A stretch of 64,000 bases of DNA from Opitutia bacterium (GTDB lineage: Bacteria > Verrucomicrobiota > Verrucomicrobiia > Opitutales > T3Sed10-336). Location: NCBI GenBank assembly GCA_003558065.1, contig PWMU01000187.1:1-64000 (forward strand). Reading direction: 5' to 3'. Within the stretch, counting starts at the first letter, position 1, and each line of letters begins with the position of its first letter. The notes below the pieces were generated by a model. It did not search any database. It worked only from the letters and a program-made list of their open reading frames with translations, and was not told where the DNA came from. Below, in pieces: positions 16,837-25,653 of this stretch. The position numbers and the translations under genes were made by a program.

Positions 16837-18282
16837 ATGAGAATTGTTCATGCCACGGGCGAACTTTTCCCCTATATAAAAACCGGGGGCCTTGCGGATG
16901 TTGTGGGCGCCGTTACGAACGCTCTGGCGGGGTACGGTCACGAAGTGGCGGCCTTTCTTCCGGGGTACCGGCCCGTCCTGGAACACCCGGAACTGGCCGG
17001 TGCGGAGAAGGTTTTCTCTTTCGGTGTCGATATGGGAAGCGATTTTCTGAAAGGGGAGATCCGCTCCGTTAAGCTCAGCAAGAATCTCACAGTCTACCTG
17101 GTCTGTCGCGATGAGTATTTTGACCGCCGATACCCGTACGGTCCCCCTGACCGCGATTACGAGGACAACGCCGAACGGTTCATCTTCTTTTCCAAGGCGG
17201 TGGTCGAGGTCCTGGTGCGAACGGGTTTCAAACCGGATATCGTCCACTGCCATGACTGGCAGACGGCCCTGATCCCACTCATGCTGAGAATAGAGGAACG
17301 TCGGCGGGCCGTCGCTATCGCCGGAAAGACCGTTTTCACGATTCACAATCTCGCCTTCCAGGGAATCTACCCTCACAAGGTCTTCGAGTTGACCAATCTG
17401 CCCGTCGAGCTTTTGAACATCGACGGGTTGGAATTCTACGGCCAGGTGAATCTGCTCAAGGGCGGAATACTTTTTTCAGATCAGCTGACCACGGTAAGCC
17501 CCACTTATGCCCGCGAGATTCTCACGCCCGAATTCGGATGCGGGCTTGAGGGACTGCTTTCCATGCGCTCCGACGAACTGGTCAGCGTCCTCAATGGAAT
17601 CGATCAGGACGTTTGGGATCCACAAACGGATTCGCATCTTCCGGCAAACTACAGCAACTCCGACCTCAAGGGAAAAGAGACCTGCCGGCGTGCGCTCCTG
17701 CGGGAATGCGGGTTTGACGAGCGTTTCACGGGACCGGTTTTCGCAATGATTTGCCGCTTCACGGAGCAGAAGGGCATGGGTGTTCTGCTTGAAGCGGGAG
17801 ATTTCTTCGCCGGCGGAGAATCCCTCCTCATTCTGCTCGGAAGCGGCCAGGAGTACTACGAAAGAAAGTTTACGGAGTTCGCCACGCGAAACTCAAAGTC
17901 CGTGTACCTCGGGCTGAAGCACGATGAAGGCATGAGTCATCTGATCGAGGCCGGTAGCGATTTCTTCCTGATGCCTTCCATTTTCGAACCCTGCGGCTTG
18001 AACCAGATGTACAGCCAGCGGTATGGAACCGTCCCCGTCGTGAGCCGGGTGGGCGGATTGGCGGATACCGTGATCGATATCGACGAATCTCCGGGAAAGG
18101 GTACCGGCATTCATTTCTCCCCGGGTGACTCCGGGGAGTTGCGCAAGGCTATGAAACGGGCCACGGCTCTTTTTGCCGACAAAAAACGGCTGGGGGGGAT
18201 CCGTCAAAGGGGTATGAAAACGGATTTCGGCTGGAAAACGGCAGCCCGCGCCTACGAAAGCCTTTACAGGGAAATTATTTAG
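16837..18282 (+). CDS. glgA: Glycogen synthase (ADP-glucose type)
   Basis: The GT5 enzyme has 481 residues from ATG 16837. The first residues MRIVHATGELFPYIKTGG match the usual start, with the ADP-glucose contact Lys15 in KTGGLADV; an in-frame GTG at 16831 adds two residues. Other anchors are DIVHCHDWQTAL, VFTIHNLAFQG, and SIFEPCGLNQMYSQRYG with the catalytic Glu. It elongates alpha-1,4-glucan from ADP-glucose. malQ lies 21 kb away, consistent with glycogen metabolism, but no glgB or glgC is in the window. The 244 bp before it hold no gene I recognise. Confidence 0.93.
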   Translation: MRIVHATGELFPYIKTGGLADVVGAVTNALAGYGHEVAAFLPGYRPVLEHPELAGAEKVFSFGVDMGSDFLKGEIRSVKLSKNLTVYLVCRDEYFDRRYPYGPPDRDYEDNAERFIFFSKAVVEVLVRTGFKPDIVHCHDWQTALIPLMLRIEERRRAVAIAGKTVFTIHNLAFQGIYPHKVFELTNLPVELLNIDGLEFYGQVNLLKGGILFSDQLTTVSPTYAREILTPEFGCGLEGLLSMRSDELVSVLNGIDQDVWDPQTDSHLPANYSNSDLKGKETCRRALLRECGFDERFTGPVFAMICRFTEQKGMGVLLEAGDFFAGGESLLILLGSGQEYYERKFTEFATRNSKSVYLGLKHDEGMSHLIEAGSDFFLMPSIFEPCGLNQMYSQRYGTVPVVSRVGGLADTVIDIDESPGKGTGIHFSPGDSGELRKAMKRATALFADKKRLGGIRQRGMKTDFGWKTAARAYESLYREII

Positions 18283-18365
18283 CAACCCCGGAATCTTTAC
18301 CATTTCGCCTTAGATAGTCAATTAATCGATTGACGGCCCGCGGATTCCGGGTAAAACTTATAGGC

Positions 18366-19085
18366 ATGTTGCTGCAGACGGAAGAGTTGAACCGGCTGAA
18401 TCGCGATCTGGATAGCCGGAGTGCTGTGGATCGCGTACGCTGGGCTTCGGAACGGTATGGGAAGGGATTGGTCGCAAGTACCAGTTTCGGAATCCAGTCG
18501 GCGGTGATGCTCCACCTGATGACGCGGGTCGTTCCTGATATCCCGATTGTATTTGTCGATACGGGCTACCTGTTTCCCGAGACCTACCGGTTTGCCCGGG
18601 ACCTGGAACAGCGGCTGAATCTGAACCTGAAGAAGTACCATCCCTTGCGGAGCGCGGGCGAGCAAGAGGCGCTTTACGGTCGTCTCTGGGAACAGGGGGC
18701 CGAGGGATTGGAGAAGTACAACTTCATCAATAAGGTCGAACCGATGAACCGGGCGCTCACCGAACTGGGTGCGGAAGCCTGGATGGCCGGCCTGCGCCGC
18801 TCCCAGGCAAGCACGCGCAAACACCTGAAAGTAATTCAGATACAGAATAGACTAATCAAGATCCACCCCATTATCGACTGGTCGGATCGCGATATCCACC
18901 AGTACCTGAAGAAACATGGCCTTCCTTATCACCCGCTGTGGGAAAAAAACTATGTTTCCGTCGGCGACTGGCACTCAAGCGCACCCCTGACCGCGGACAC
19001 GAAGCCGGAAGAAACCCGTTTCAACGGGATCAAGCGCGAGTGTGGGTTACACGAGTTGTCCGGCAAGATCGATTTCCAGATCTGA
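18366..19085 (+). CDS. cysH: Phosphoadenylyl-sulfate reductase
   Basis: From ATG 18366 the protein has 239 residues; a TTG at 18330 is a less likely start. The P-loop-like ASTSFGIQS lies at 37-45, [14 protein letters not shown] at about 63-76, and the C-terminal KRECGLHE carries the catalytic Cys226. The paired cysteines that bind the Fe4S4 cluster in APS reductases are absent ([12 protein letters not shown] at that region), so it should be the thioredoxin-dependent PAPS-reducing type. It stands alone; no other cys genes are nearby. An imperfect dyad TCAATTAATCGATTGA lies at 18318-18333, possibly regulatory. Confidence 0.9.
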   Translation: MLLQTEELNRLNRDLDSRSAVDRVRWASERYGKGLVASTSFGIQSAVMLHLMTRVVPDIPIVFVDTGYLFPETYRFARDLEQRLNLNLKKYHPLRSAGEQEALYGRLWEQGAEGLEKYNFINKVEPMNRALTELGAEAWMAGLRRSQASTRKHLKVIQIQNRLIKIHPIIDWSDRDIHQYLKKHGLPYHPLWEKNYVSVGDWHSSAPLTADTKPEETRFNGIKRECGLHELSGKIDFQI

Positions 19086-19218
19086 CCGGGAGGGGGTCCC
19101 GGGGTCCATCGAGCCGGGTTGACCCCAAGCCCTGGCCCCCGACCCGCCCGGACCTTCCAGTCATCGCAAAAGCGAACCAACGCCGGGCGCCGTCCTCGTT
19201 CCGGTCGGATCGCTGCGG

Positions 19219-19245
19219 ATCGCGGGGTAAACCCGCTCCTGCGGG
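19219..19245 (+). repeat. REP-like palindromic repeat, copy 3
   Basis: ATCGCGGGGTAAACCCGC followed by TCCTGCGGG, nearly identical to copy 1 at 9962. It sits in the 250-bp gap between the convergent cysH and dehydrogenase genes, which otherwise shows no coding sequence. Confidence 0.65.
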
Positions 19246-19335
19246 GGCTGGGGGAAACGGTGTACGTTCGATCCGGGGGTTCGTTTTCGTTGCATTCCGG
19301 GATTGGCGGCCCGTTTCGGACGGGCGGTCATTGCT

Positions 19336-20682
19336 TCAGTCGGCCGGTGAAGGCCCCGTTTCGTCGGCTTTCTGCGATAAGTCGGGCAGATCCACCACCC
19401 GGCGTTCGTCCATTGCCCGGTCGGCCGTGTAACAGAGGAGATGGCCGTAGATGGAATCCTCCAGATCGGTGCACGAAATGGAGCGCGGTTCCCCGCGAAG
19501 CGTGTGGACGAAGTCCGCCACCAGACGCATGTCTCCGCCGCCGTGACCGCCGAAGGCGCCGTGCATGTCGCCGGAAAGGTTCAGATCGACCTCTTCTTCG
19601 GTATATTCCTTTCCCGGCGAGGGATCGATTTTGCGCACCAAAAATTTGCTCTCTTCCAGGCATCCGCGAATCTCTCCGGTGGTTCCGATGATATGAATGG
19701 AACGCGAACCCTTCGACGAGCCGCCCACCATGTTGTGAGTGGCGGTGGCACCGTCTGCGAAGTCGATTGCAACCGATTGGTGGTCGACCACGTCATTATC
19801 ATGGTGATACACGCAGCGCCCGTAGGGGTTGTCTTCCCGCATCAGCTCTTCGACCTTTTGTTCCAGCGTCGGATTCTCAATAGACTGAAGATCGTGCCAG
19901 ACATAAAACGACCAGCGGTCCGGATGATCGATGTAATGCTTCCGGGCGGAATAAAGGCAATTCGATTCGACCTCCGCCGGACAGTCGACCAGGCAGCGGT
20001 TGCCGGCTCCTTCCGGTGCCATTTCGGGGCGAAACTGCATCCGGCTCCCGAAACTGCCGACCGTTTTCGGAACGGTGTCGCCCTTCATCCAGGCGATCAG
20101 GTCGAGGTCATGACAGCACTTGCTCAGTAACATGGAGGTGTGGCAACGCTTCGTGCTCCCGTGCTTTCCTCGAACGAAGCTGACCGCCATGTGGTGATAG
20201 GAGACATGCTCGGTCGTCTGAATGTTGATTATCTTTCCCACCGCCCCTTCTTCAAGCTTCTTGCGGATGCCTACGTAGAACGGGGCGTAGCGCAACACGT
20301 GACAGACCATGACCCTGCGCCGGTGCTTGCGGGTCGCTTCGACAAGCTTCCACATTTCATCCGCATCGGGCGCCAGCGGCTTTTCCAGAAGTATATCGTA
20401 GCCCGCGGCTAGCAGCGGAAGGGTGGTGGGCACGTGCTGGTGGTCCATTGTGCCGTTGATTATGGCATCCGCCAACTTCGGATGTTCCGCCAACTCCCGG
20501 GCCGAATCAAAGCACTGCTCCGGTTTGAGACCGAACAGGTCGACGGCTTTCCGTCTGGGCACCTCGGCCGGATCGGCCACGCCCACTATCTTGAGTTCCT
20601 CCGGGTGTTCCCTGGCGTACGAAGCGTACGTCAATGCACGGTGTCCGGCTCCGACGATAATTGCTGTAATGGGTGAGTTCAT
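19336..20682 (-). CDS. Gfo/Idh/MocA family oxidoreductase (cysteine-rich subtype)
   Basis: The 448-residue protein starts with a Rossmann fold (AIIVGAGHRALTYA, residues 7-20) and has EKPLAPD near residue 99, the hallmark Lys of this family. The second half is a GFO-IDH-MocA C-terminal fold. It contains the cysteine-bearing segments LLSKCCHDLDL and NRCLVDCPAEVESNCLYS, a feature of a subgroup seen in carbohydrate loci; whether they bind metal is unknown. It probably oxidises or reduces a sugar with NAD(P). Its start overlaps the stop of the second dehydrogenase by 4 bp, so it is last in a three-gene overlapping operon with the AGE epimerase. Confidence 0.85.
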   Translation of the reverse strand: MNSPITAIIVGAGHRALTYASYAREHPEELKIVGVADPAEVPRRKAVDLFGLKPEQCFDSARELAEHPKLADAIINGTMDHQHVPTTLPLLAAGYDILLEKPLAPDADEMWKLVEATRKHRRRVMVCHVLRYAPFYVGIRKKLEEGAVGKIINIQTTEHVSYHHMAVSFVRGKHGSTKRCHTSMLLSKCCHDLDLIAWMKGDTVPKTVGSFGSRMQFRPEMAPEGAGNRCLVDCPAEVESNCLYSARKHYIDHPDRWSFYVWHDLQSIENPTLEQKVEELMREDNPYGRCVYHHDNDVVDHQSVAIDFADGATATHNMVGGSSKGSRSIHIIGTTGEIRGCLEESKFLVRKIDPSPGKEYTEEEVDLNLSGDMHGAFGGHGGGDMRLVADFVHTLRGEPRSISCTDLEDSIYGHLLCYTADRAMDERRVVDLPDLSQKADETGPSPAD

Positions 20683-21770
20683 CTGCGTATTTCCCTTTCC
20701 TGGTGCAAATCAATCGCGCGATTCTCGGCCGCGCTGCGGTGAACCGCCACCGCGATGCGCGTCGCCGCAAGTCCGTCTTCACCGCACGGGTACCGGCCTT
20801 CCAGTTCGTCCAGGGACCCCCCTTTCGCCAGGAACTCGAGATTGTCGGCAAAATCGAGAATGCTTTCGATCCCGTACCCGGTGTAACGGTCGCCGCCGGA
20901 TTTACTCTTCGTTTTCATAATAAAGTGATTGTTGTAGGTGCGCATACCTTCGCCGGTCAGACAGGATTCGGTGCCCCGGTCCTGTGAATCGACCGAGTAA
21001 CATCCCTCGGTCCCGACAAGCCGCACTCCCTGGTTGACCACCGCTTCGAATCCGTCGGGAAGGATCCAGGCCGTGTCAAAGGTGATGCTGGCTCCGCGAC
21101 TGAATTCCACTTTACTCTGGATGGCATCGTATGTCTCGATTCCCATACTGGTAAGTTTTTGTTTCCACCCGGTGGCACTTACCCGGATCGCCTCGTCCCG
21201 GATCATCCAACGGACCAGATCGTAAAAGTGGATCCCGAGAAACCAGGCGGGAGAAGACTCCGCGGCCCAACCGGGAAACCAGCGACTCGGAACTTCGATA
21301 CGATCCTCCATATGCACGTAGCCGTACAGGATCTCGCCGAGGTCGCCGGAATGAATTCTTTCCGCCAGGTGCCGATGGTCGGCGTCATAGCGCTTGTGGA
21401 AGTCCACCTGCAGCAGACGGCCGTGTTTGTGAGCGGCCGCCTCGATCTCGCGACAGCCTTCTTCGGTCACGTCGAGCGGCTTCTCCACCAGCACGTGCTT
21501 GCCCGCTACGAGCGCCGCGAGGGCCACCTCCCGGTGAAGATGATCCGGGGTGGCGATCGACACCGCATCGAGTTCCTCCTCATCCAGCATATCGCGATAA
21601 TCGGTATAACCCTTCACGCCGAAATACGCTTCCCGCTCCGCCAGTAGCTTCTCGTTGAGGTCCGCCAGCGCGACCAACTCAGCCCGGCCCTCGGCCGCTC
21701 TTTGGTTGAATGCGGCCAGGTGATTGAATCCGAAGGTTCCGCCTCCGACAACGCCGATCCTGACAGTCAT
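20679..21770 (-). CDS. Gfo/Idh/MocA family oxidoreductase
   Basis: The 363-residue protein has the NAD(P)-binding motif GVVGGGTFGFNHL at residues 6-18 and VEKPLDVTEEG near 94-104, with the family Lys. GIHFYDLVRWM near residue 178 provides the conserved His and Asp of the active-site region. It overlaps its neighbours by 4 bp at both ends. Two paralogous dehydrogenases with an epimerase suggest a multi-step conversion of an unusual sugar, perhaps oxidation and reduction around an epimerisation, but no substrate can be named. Confidence 0.85.
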   Translation of the reverse strand: MTVRIGVVGGGTFGFNHLAAFNQRAAEGRAELVALADLNEKLLAEREAYFGVKGYTDYRDMLDEEELDAVSIATPDHLHREVALAALVAGKHVLVEKPLDVTEEGCREIEAAAHKHGRLLQVDFHKRYDADHRHLAERIHSGDLGEILYGYVHMEDRIEVPSRWFPGWAAESSPAWFLGIHFYDLVRWMIRDEAIRVSATGWKQKLTSMGIETYDAIQSKVEFSRGASITFDTAWILPDGFEAVVNQGVRLVGTEGCYSVDSQDRGTESCLTGEGMRTYNNHFIMKTKSKSGGDRYTGYGIESILDFADNLEFLAKGGSLDELEGRYPCGEDGLAATRIAVAVHRSAAENRAIDLHQEREIRR

Positions 21771-23002
21771 GGATTTGCTTGCGCGTCTGAGTTAACCTCC
21801 TTGAGGACTTCCGCCGAAAGGATCAGGGCTCGCGGCAGATGAAAGGGATCTTTTACCGGCAGAGCGACCGTTTCTTCAAGTGGTTTTCCCTCGCGGCCCA
21901 GTCTCTGGGTCCACTCGCCGTGTTCCGGCACGGGATAATGCGAGAAACTGTACTCGTGTACCTTGCGGTACCACTCGAGGCACCACTTTTCACCGGAACA
22001 TCGATAGGCCAATAGCAGGGCGTAAAGCGCCTCTGTGTGCGGCCACCAGAGTTTGACCTCGGCATGATTCCAGCCGACCTGGTTCCTTCCATCGGCATCG
22101 ACAGCCAGGAAAAGGCCGCCGTATTCCGCGTCCCAACCGAGCTCGAGGTGCCGGCGAATCAAGGCAACCGCCCTTTGAATCAGTTCCTTATCGCCTCGAT
22201 CGCGGGCGATGTGAATCTGAAACCACATGTCCTCAATCACATGCCCCGGAACCACCGCCGAGCCTTCCGGGGGCGGGTACTCGGAGCCGTCTTCCGCGAT
22301 GCGTTCCAGAATCAGGTCGCGGTCGGGTCGATAAAAGCGGCTGAAGATTTCCTCCTGAAGAGCCACGGCTTTCTCGCGATAGCGGTTGTTGTCGAGGCAC
22401 TCCCCGAGTTCCCATAAAACCTGGGAAAAAATCATCGGCAGCCCCTGGACGCGGGCGCCTTTGGGGATCGGGTAGGGGAAGTGGGGAATCCGGTCGTGCG
22501 GTTGTTCCAGGCGTAAAAGCACCGAATCGGCGGTCTTCCGGGCCAACTCCAATGGCTCTTCGTCCCCGCCGGCCAATGCCAGCTCGGTCAGGCCGTAGAT
22601 CGCGAAACCGTCCGCATAAATGCTTTCATAACCCCGTTCAACCGCGCCCTCACCGGACAGGAGCAGGACCCATCCTTGCTCTCGCTCATCCCATCCGTGA
22701 TCGGCTGTGAAACGAAAGATCGACCGGGCGATGTCGAGCCATTCCTGCCGGTGCTCGAGGCTGTTGTAAAGCTTGCTGAAAACCCATACGGCCCGCCACT
22801 GGCTCCAGAGCCATTTGTCGCGGTTGATCACCGACCCGTCGTCCCGGATGCACGTATTGATCCCGCCGGCCGGATCGATGGCGTGCCTGGTCCAGAAGGG
22901 GATGACCGAACCGGCAAGGTGAGAGCGAAGAAAGGTCTCGAGCTCCGGCAGCGACGGTGGAAGGCCGGCAGGAATGGGTTTGCTGGATCGGTTTTCAGTC
23001 AT
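21767..23002 (-). CDS. AGE family epimerase/isomerase
   Basis: This 411-residue protein has the (alpha/alpha)6-barrel signature of N-acylglucosamine 2-epimerases and related isomerases: WLWSQWRAVWVFSKLYN near residue 83, FTADHGWDE, PGHVIEDMWFQIHIA with a candidate catalytic His, and WPHTEALYALLLAY. Known members interconvert GlcNAc/ManNAc, mannose/fructose or cellobiose/glucosylmannose. It is the first gene of the leftward three-gene operon. Upstream (23003-23249) is a palindrome-rich intergenic region shared with the divergent hydrolase. Confidence 0.83.
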   Translation of the reverse strand: MTENRSSKPIPAGLPPSLPELETFLRSHLAGSVIPFWTRHAIDPAGGINTCIRDDGSVINRDKWLWSQWRAVWVFSKLYNSLEHRQEWLDIARSIFRFTADHGWDEREQGWVLLLSGEGAVERGYESIYADGFAIYGLTELALAGGDEEPLELARKTADSVLLRLEQPHDRIPHFPYPIPKGARVQGLPMIFSQVLWELGECLDNNRYREKAVALQEEIFSRFYRPDRDLILERIAEDGSEYPPPEGSAVVPGHVIEDMWFQIHIARDRGDKELIQRAVALIRRHLELGWDAEYGGLFLAVDADGRNQVGWNHAEVKLWWPHTEALYALLLAYRCSGEKWCLEWYRKVHEYSFSHYPVPEHGEWTQRLGREGKPLEETVALPVKDPFHLPRALILSAEVLKEVNSDAQANP

Positions 23003-23045
23003 GGCTGGTTTTTATTCCTGAAACAAACAGGCCGCCTTGGCAAGA

Positions 23046-23072
23046 ACAGGTCGTTGACGCAGTACAACCTGT
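23046..23072. repeat. Inverted repeat ACAGGT/ACCTGT upstream of AGE operon
   Basis: ACAGGT at 23046-23051 and ACCTGT at 23067-23072 are complementary; with one mismatch the stem extends to GT/AC. It lies in the 247-bp divergent gap and may be an operator or an RNA hairpin. Confidence 0.3.
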
Positions 23073-23090
23073 CGGGGCGGGCATTGAATT

Positions 23091-23111
23091 GGCAGGGATG
23101 ACATCCCTGCC
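23091..23111. repeat. Perfect 21-bp palindrome
   Basis: GGCAGGGATG and its exact complement CATCCCTGCC flank a single A. It lies between the divergent AGE epimerase and EEP hydrolase genes. It may be a second interspersed repeat family or a regulator site; only one exact copy was noticed here. Confidence 0.5.
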
Positions 23112-23249
23112 GGTATTATTTCCAGACTATTCGTTGATCCTCCGCTTGAAATCGGTTCCCGGATCAGGCAGTAAGAGGTGGACTGACTGAAACAGCATCC
23201 GCGGAGTCCGGAATTTTCGGGACCCGTTTTTTCCTGAATACCAACTACG

Positions 23250-24041
23250 ATGAGCGACCTTAATGTAATGACCTTCAACCTGAGGGGATGTGTGTTTAAC
23301 GACGGGGACAACGTCTGGAGCAATCGTGCGTTGCTGGCAACGACAGTGGTCCGCGAGTGGGAACCCGATATTCTCGGACTGCAGGAAGCACAGGAGGGAA
23401 ATCTGGATACATTTTCAGAAGCCCTTTCGGGCTATGAGAGAAAAGACGGGCTTCGTTACAACAACCGGGATCCGTTTGCCTGGAACGCGGTGTACTGGAA
23501 GAACGACAGGCTCAAATTGCTACGGAGCGGAGGGTTCTGGCTCAGTCAGACACCCGAGGAGTTCTCCGGAGATTGGGGGACCGACTGTATTCGCAGCGCC
23601 CATTGGCTCGAATTCGAGACGATTCCGGGCGCGGAGCGGGTTTTTTATCTGAACACGCATCTCGATCATATCAGCAGCGAAGCCCGAATCGAAGGCGCCC
23701 GGTTGATTGCGGGTCGGTTGCGGGAGCTTGCCGGAAAAGAAACCCCGGCCATTATTACCGGTGACTTCAACTGCGGCCCCGACTCACCGGCGTATCTAGT
23801 TTTCAAGGAACAGGGATTCAGGGATACTCATCTGGAGGCTGGAAACAGTGAGAATGACGAAGACGCCTCCACCTTTCACGGCTTTACCGGAAAGCCGAGT
23901 CACGGGAAGGGGCGTATCGACTGGATCTTGATCCGCGGCGGCCTGAAAACGCGGAACTGCGAGATTATTCACCAGGCGAAGCCGCCGGTATATCCCAGCG
24001 ACCATTTCCCGGTTGCGGCCAAACTACGGGTGGAAGGCTGA
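23250..24041 (+). CDS. Endonuclease/exonuclease/phosphatase family hydrolase
   Basis: The 263-residue protein shows the EEP-fold catalytic motifs: MTFNLRG (Asn10), ILGLQEAQEG (Glu46), HLDHISSEAR, TGDFNCGPDSP and the C-terminal PSDHFPVAA with the final Asp-His. All metal and catalytic residues are in place. There is no signal peptide. Members cut phosphodiester bonds in nucleic acids, lipids or inositol phosphates; the short compact form here is typical of bacterial relatives of unknown substrate. It is transcribed alone and converges on the beta-CASP nuclease gene. Confidence 0.83.
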   Translation: MSDLNVMTFNLRGCVFNDGDNVWSNRALLATTVVREWEPDILGLQEAQEGNLDTFSEALSGYERKDGLRYNNRDPFAWNAVYWKNDRLKLLRSGGFWLSQTPEEFSGDWGTDCIRSAHWLEFETIPGAERVFYLNTHLDHISSEARIEGARLIAGRLRELAGKETPAIITGDFNCGPDSPAYLVFKEQGFRDTHLEAGNSENDEDASTFHGFTGKPSHGKGRIDWILIRGGLKTRNCEIIHQAKPPVYPSDHFPVAAKLRVEG

Positions 24042-24066
24042 CCGGATCTGCCGCAGGGAATTCGGC

Positions 24067-25428
24067 TCAGACCTCGTACTGCTTCCCGGGGACGGGGTCG
24101 ACGACACGGATTTTTGGGGCAACCTTATTAAAAGTTTCGCTGAACCAGTCGCGTGCGGGAGGATCGCCATGGGTGAGGACGACCGTTTTCGGTTCGGCGG
24201 CAACGGTAAAGTCGATCAGTTCGTCCCGGTCGGCGTGACCGCTGAGTTCGAAGCGTTCGATACGGGCCTTCATGGGCGAAGTGTAATCGAGAGCCTCGAA
24301 CTCGAATTCGCTGGCGTCCGGATCTTCGAGCATCTTTCCGCCGGGGGTGTCGGGATCGCAATAGCCGACGTAACAGATCGAATTCCGTTCGTGGCCCAGC
24401 AGGCATGAGGCCACCTGGTAAGAGGGCGTGTTTTCGACCAGCATCCCGCTGCTGACCACGTAAATGGCGTTTTGGTTGAGGTCGCGGCCGGGTTTCAATT
24501 TGCGCGGAAGGGGCTTGACCTTGAGCTCCTGAAGGACCTTTCGGCGAAACTTGACGAGATTGGTCCGCTTTGAAATCTGATCGAAATAATCCGCCAGATC
24601 CAAACCCAGGCCGGAGCAGAAAACAGGAGATTCCGCGAGGTCTCCGTCCTTTCGGGCGTCGCGCAGGATGGTGAGGATTTCCTGCATGCGTCCCAGTGCA
24701 AAAACCGGAATCAGACAGGAACCGCCGCCCTGCAGGGTGTCATTGATCGTTTCGAGGAGGCGCTTCACCTCGCTTTCCCGCGTTTTCTCCGGCGTCCGCT
24801 CTGTGGCTCCCCGGGTGGTTTCCAGCACGATCGTATCAAAATGATGCGGGGGAAAGTGGGCGCCCTGCAGAATGCGTTGGGGGTCAAAGAGGACGTCGCC
24901 GGAAAAAAAGATTCGCTGTTGCTGGTGGGCGATCCGGACTCCCGCGGCGCCCGCGACGTGGCCCGACGAGAAAATAGTGATTTCAAGTGTTTCCCCGTCC
25001 TTTTCGAGCTTTTCCGGACGGTCGAAGCGGAGGGCGCGAAACTGCCGGCCGACACCGTCGATTTCCTCGTGTGTGAAGAGCGGGTATTCCTCGATTCCCA
25101 GGTCGCTGCGCTGGCGCTTCATCACGTTGCAGGAATTGTGTAGCATGCGTTCGGCCAGCGCCTGGCTGGGCAAGCTCATCAGGACCTCGGTCTCGGGGCG
25201 GTTCTTGAGTACCACGGGCAGTGACCCCAGGTGATCCAGGTGGCAATGGCTCAGCACCACGAAATCGAGTTTTGCGTCTTTGATCGCGGCAAAGTCCGGA
25301 ACGGCGTCATAGCCGACCTGCTTGGGATGAAGCCCGGCATCGACAAGAAACTTGAACGCGCCCAACTCGCAATAGAGGGAATTGGCGCCGACGCCGCCGT
25401 CCCGGTTAAGATCCGTTAATTTCATCAC
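24067..25428 (-). CDS. MBL-fold beta-CASP ribonuclease (CPSF73-like)
   Basis: The 453-residue protein has the metallo-beta-lactamase zinc motif HCHLDHLG (His61, His63, Asp65, His66) and FFSGDVLFDP. LETTRGATERTPE begins an inserted beta-CASP domain, and ELSGHADRDELIDF with VVLTHGDPPARDWF are the C-terminal RNA-specificity (RMMBL) motifs. This architecture belongs to mRNA 3'-end/exonuclease-type RNases of the CPSF73 group, distinct from RNase J. It lies 6 bp downstream of thiS, so it is probably co-transcribed with the thi genes, an unexplained association. Confidence 0.87.
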   Translation of the reverse strand: MMKLTDLNRDGGVGANSLYCELGAFKFLVDAGLHPKQVGYDAVPDFAAIKDAKLDFVVLSHCHLDHLGSLPVVLKNRPETEVLMSLPSQALAERMLHNSCNVMKRQRSDLGIEEYPLFTHEEIDGVGRQFRALRFDRPEKLEKDGETLEITIFSSGHVAGAAGVRIAHQQQRIFFSGDVLFDPQRILQGAHFPPHHFDTIVLETTRGATERTPEKTRESEVKRLLETINDTLQGGGSCLIPVFALGRMQEILTILRDARKDGDLAESPVFCSGLGLDLADYFDQISKRTNLVKFRRKVLQELKVKPLPRKLKPGRDLNQNAIYVVSSGMLVENTPSYQVASCLLGHERNSICYVGYCDPDTPGGKMLEDPDASEFEFEALDYTSPMKARIERFELSGHADRDELIDFTVAAEPKTVVLTHGDPPARDWFSETFNKVAPKIRVVDPVPGKQYEV

Positions 25429-25434
25429 TTATCT

Positions 25435-25653
25435 TCAACCCCCGGCCGTGATCCGGACGATCTCGAGCCGGTCGCCGTCCTCAAGAAAGGTTTCGCCGGT
25501 TTCGGACGGCGCCAGGGCCTCGAGGTTTTTCTCGACGACAACCCTGCCGGGTTCGAAGTCGATCTCCTTCAGGAAGTCCGCCACGGACTTGCCGGCTGGA
25601 AGACTGAACGGTTTCCCGTTGGCGGTGATGTGAATCGTGTTGGCGGTTTTCAT
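25435..25653 (-). CDS. thiS: Thiamine biosynthesis sulfur carrier protein ThiS
   Basis: A 72-residue ubiquitin-fold protein that ends in the Gly-Gly tail (VRITAGG) needed for thiocarboxylation by ThiF. NGKPFSLPAGKSVADFL and GETFLEDGDRLEIV match ThiS. It overlaps thiH by 4 bp, so the two are coupled. It delivers sulfur to ThiG for the thiazole ring of thiamine. No thiF is in the window. Confidence 0.9.
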   Translation of the reverse strand: MKTANTIHITANGKPFSLPAGKSVADFLKEIDFEPGRVVVEKNLEALAPSETGETFLEDGDRLEIVRITAGG

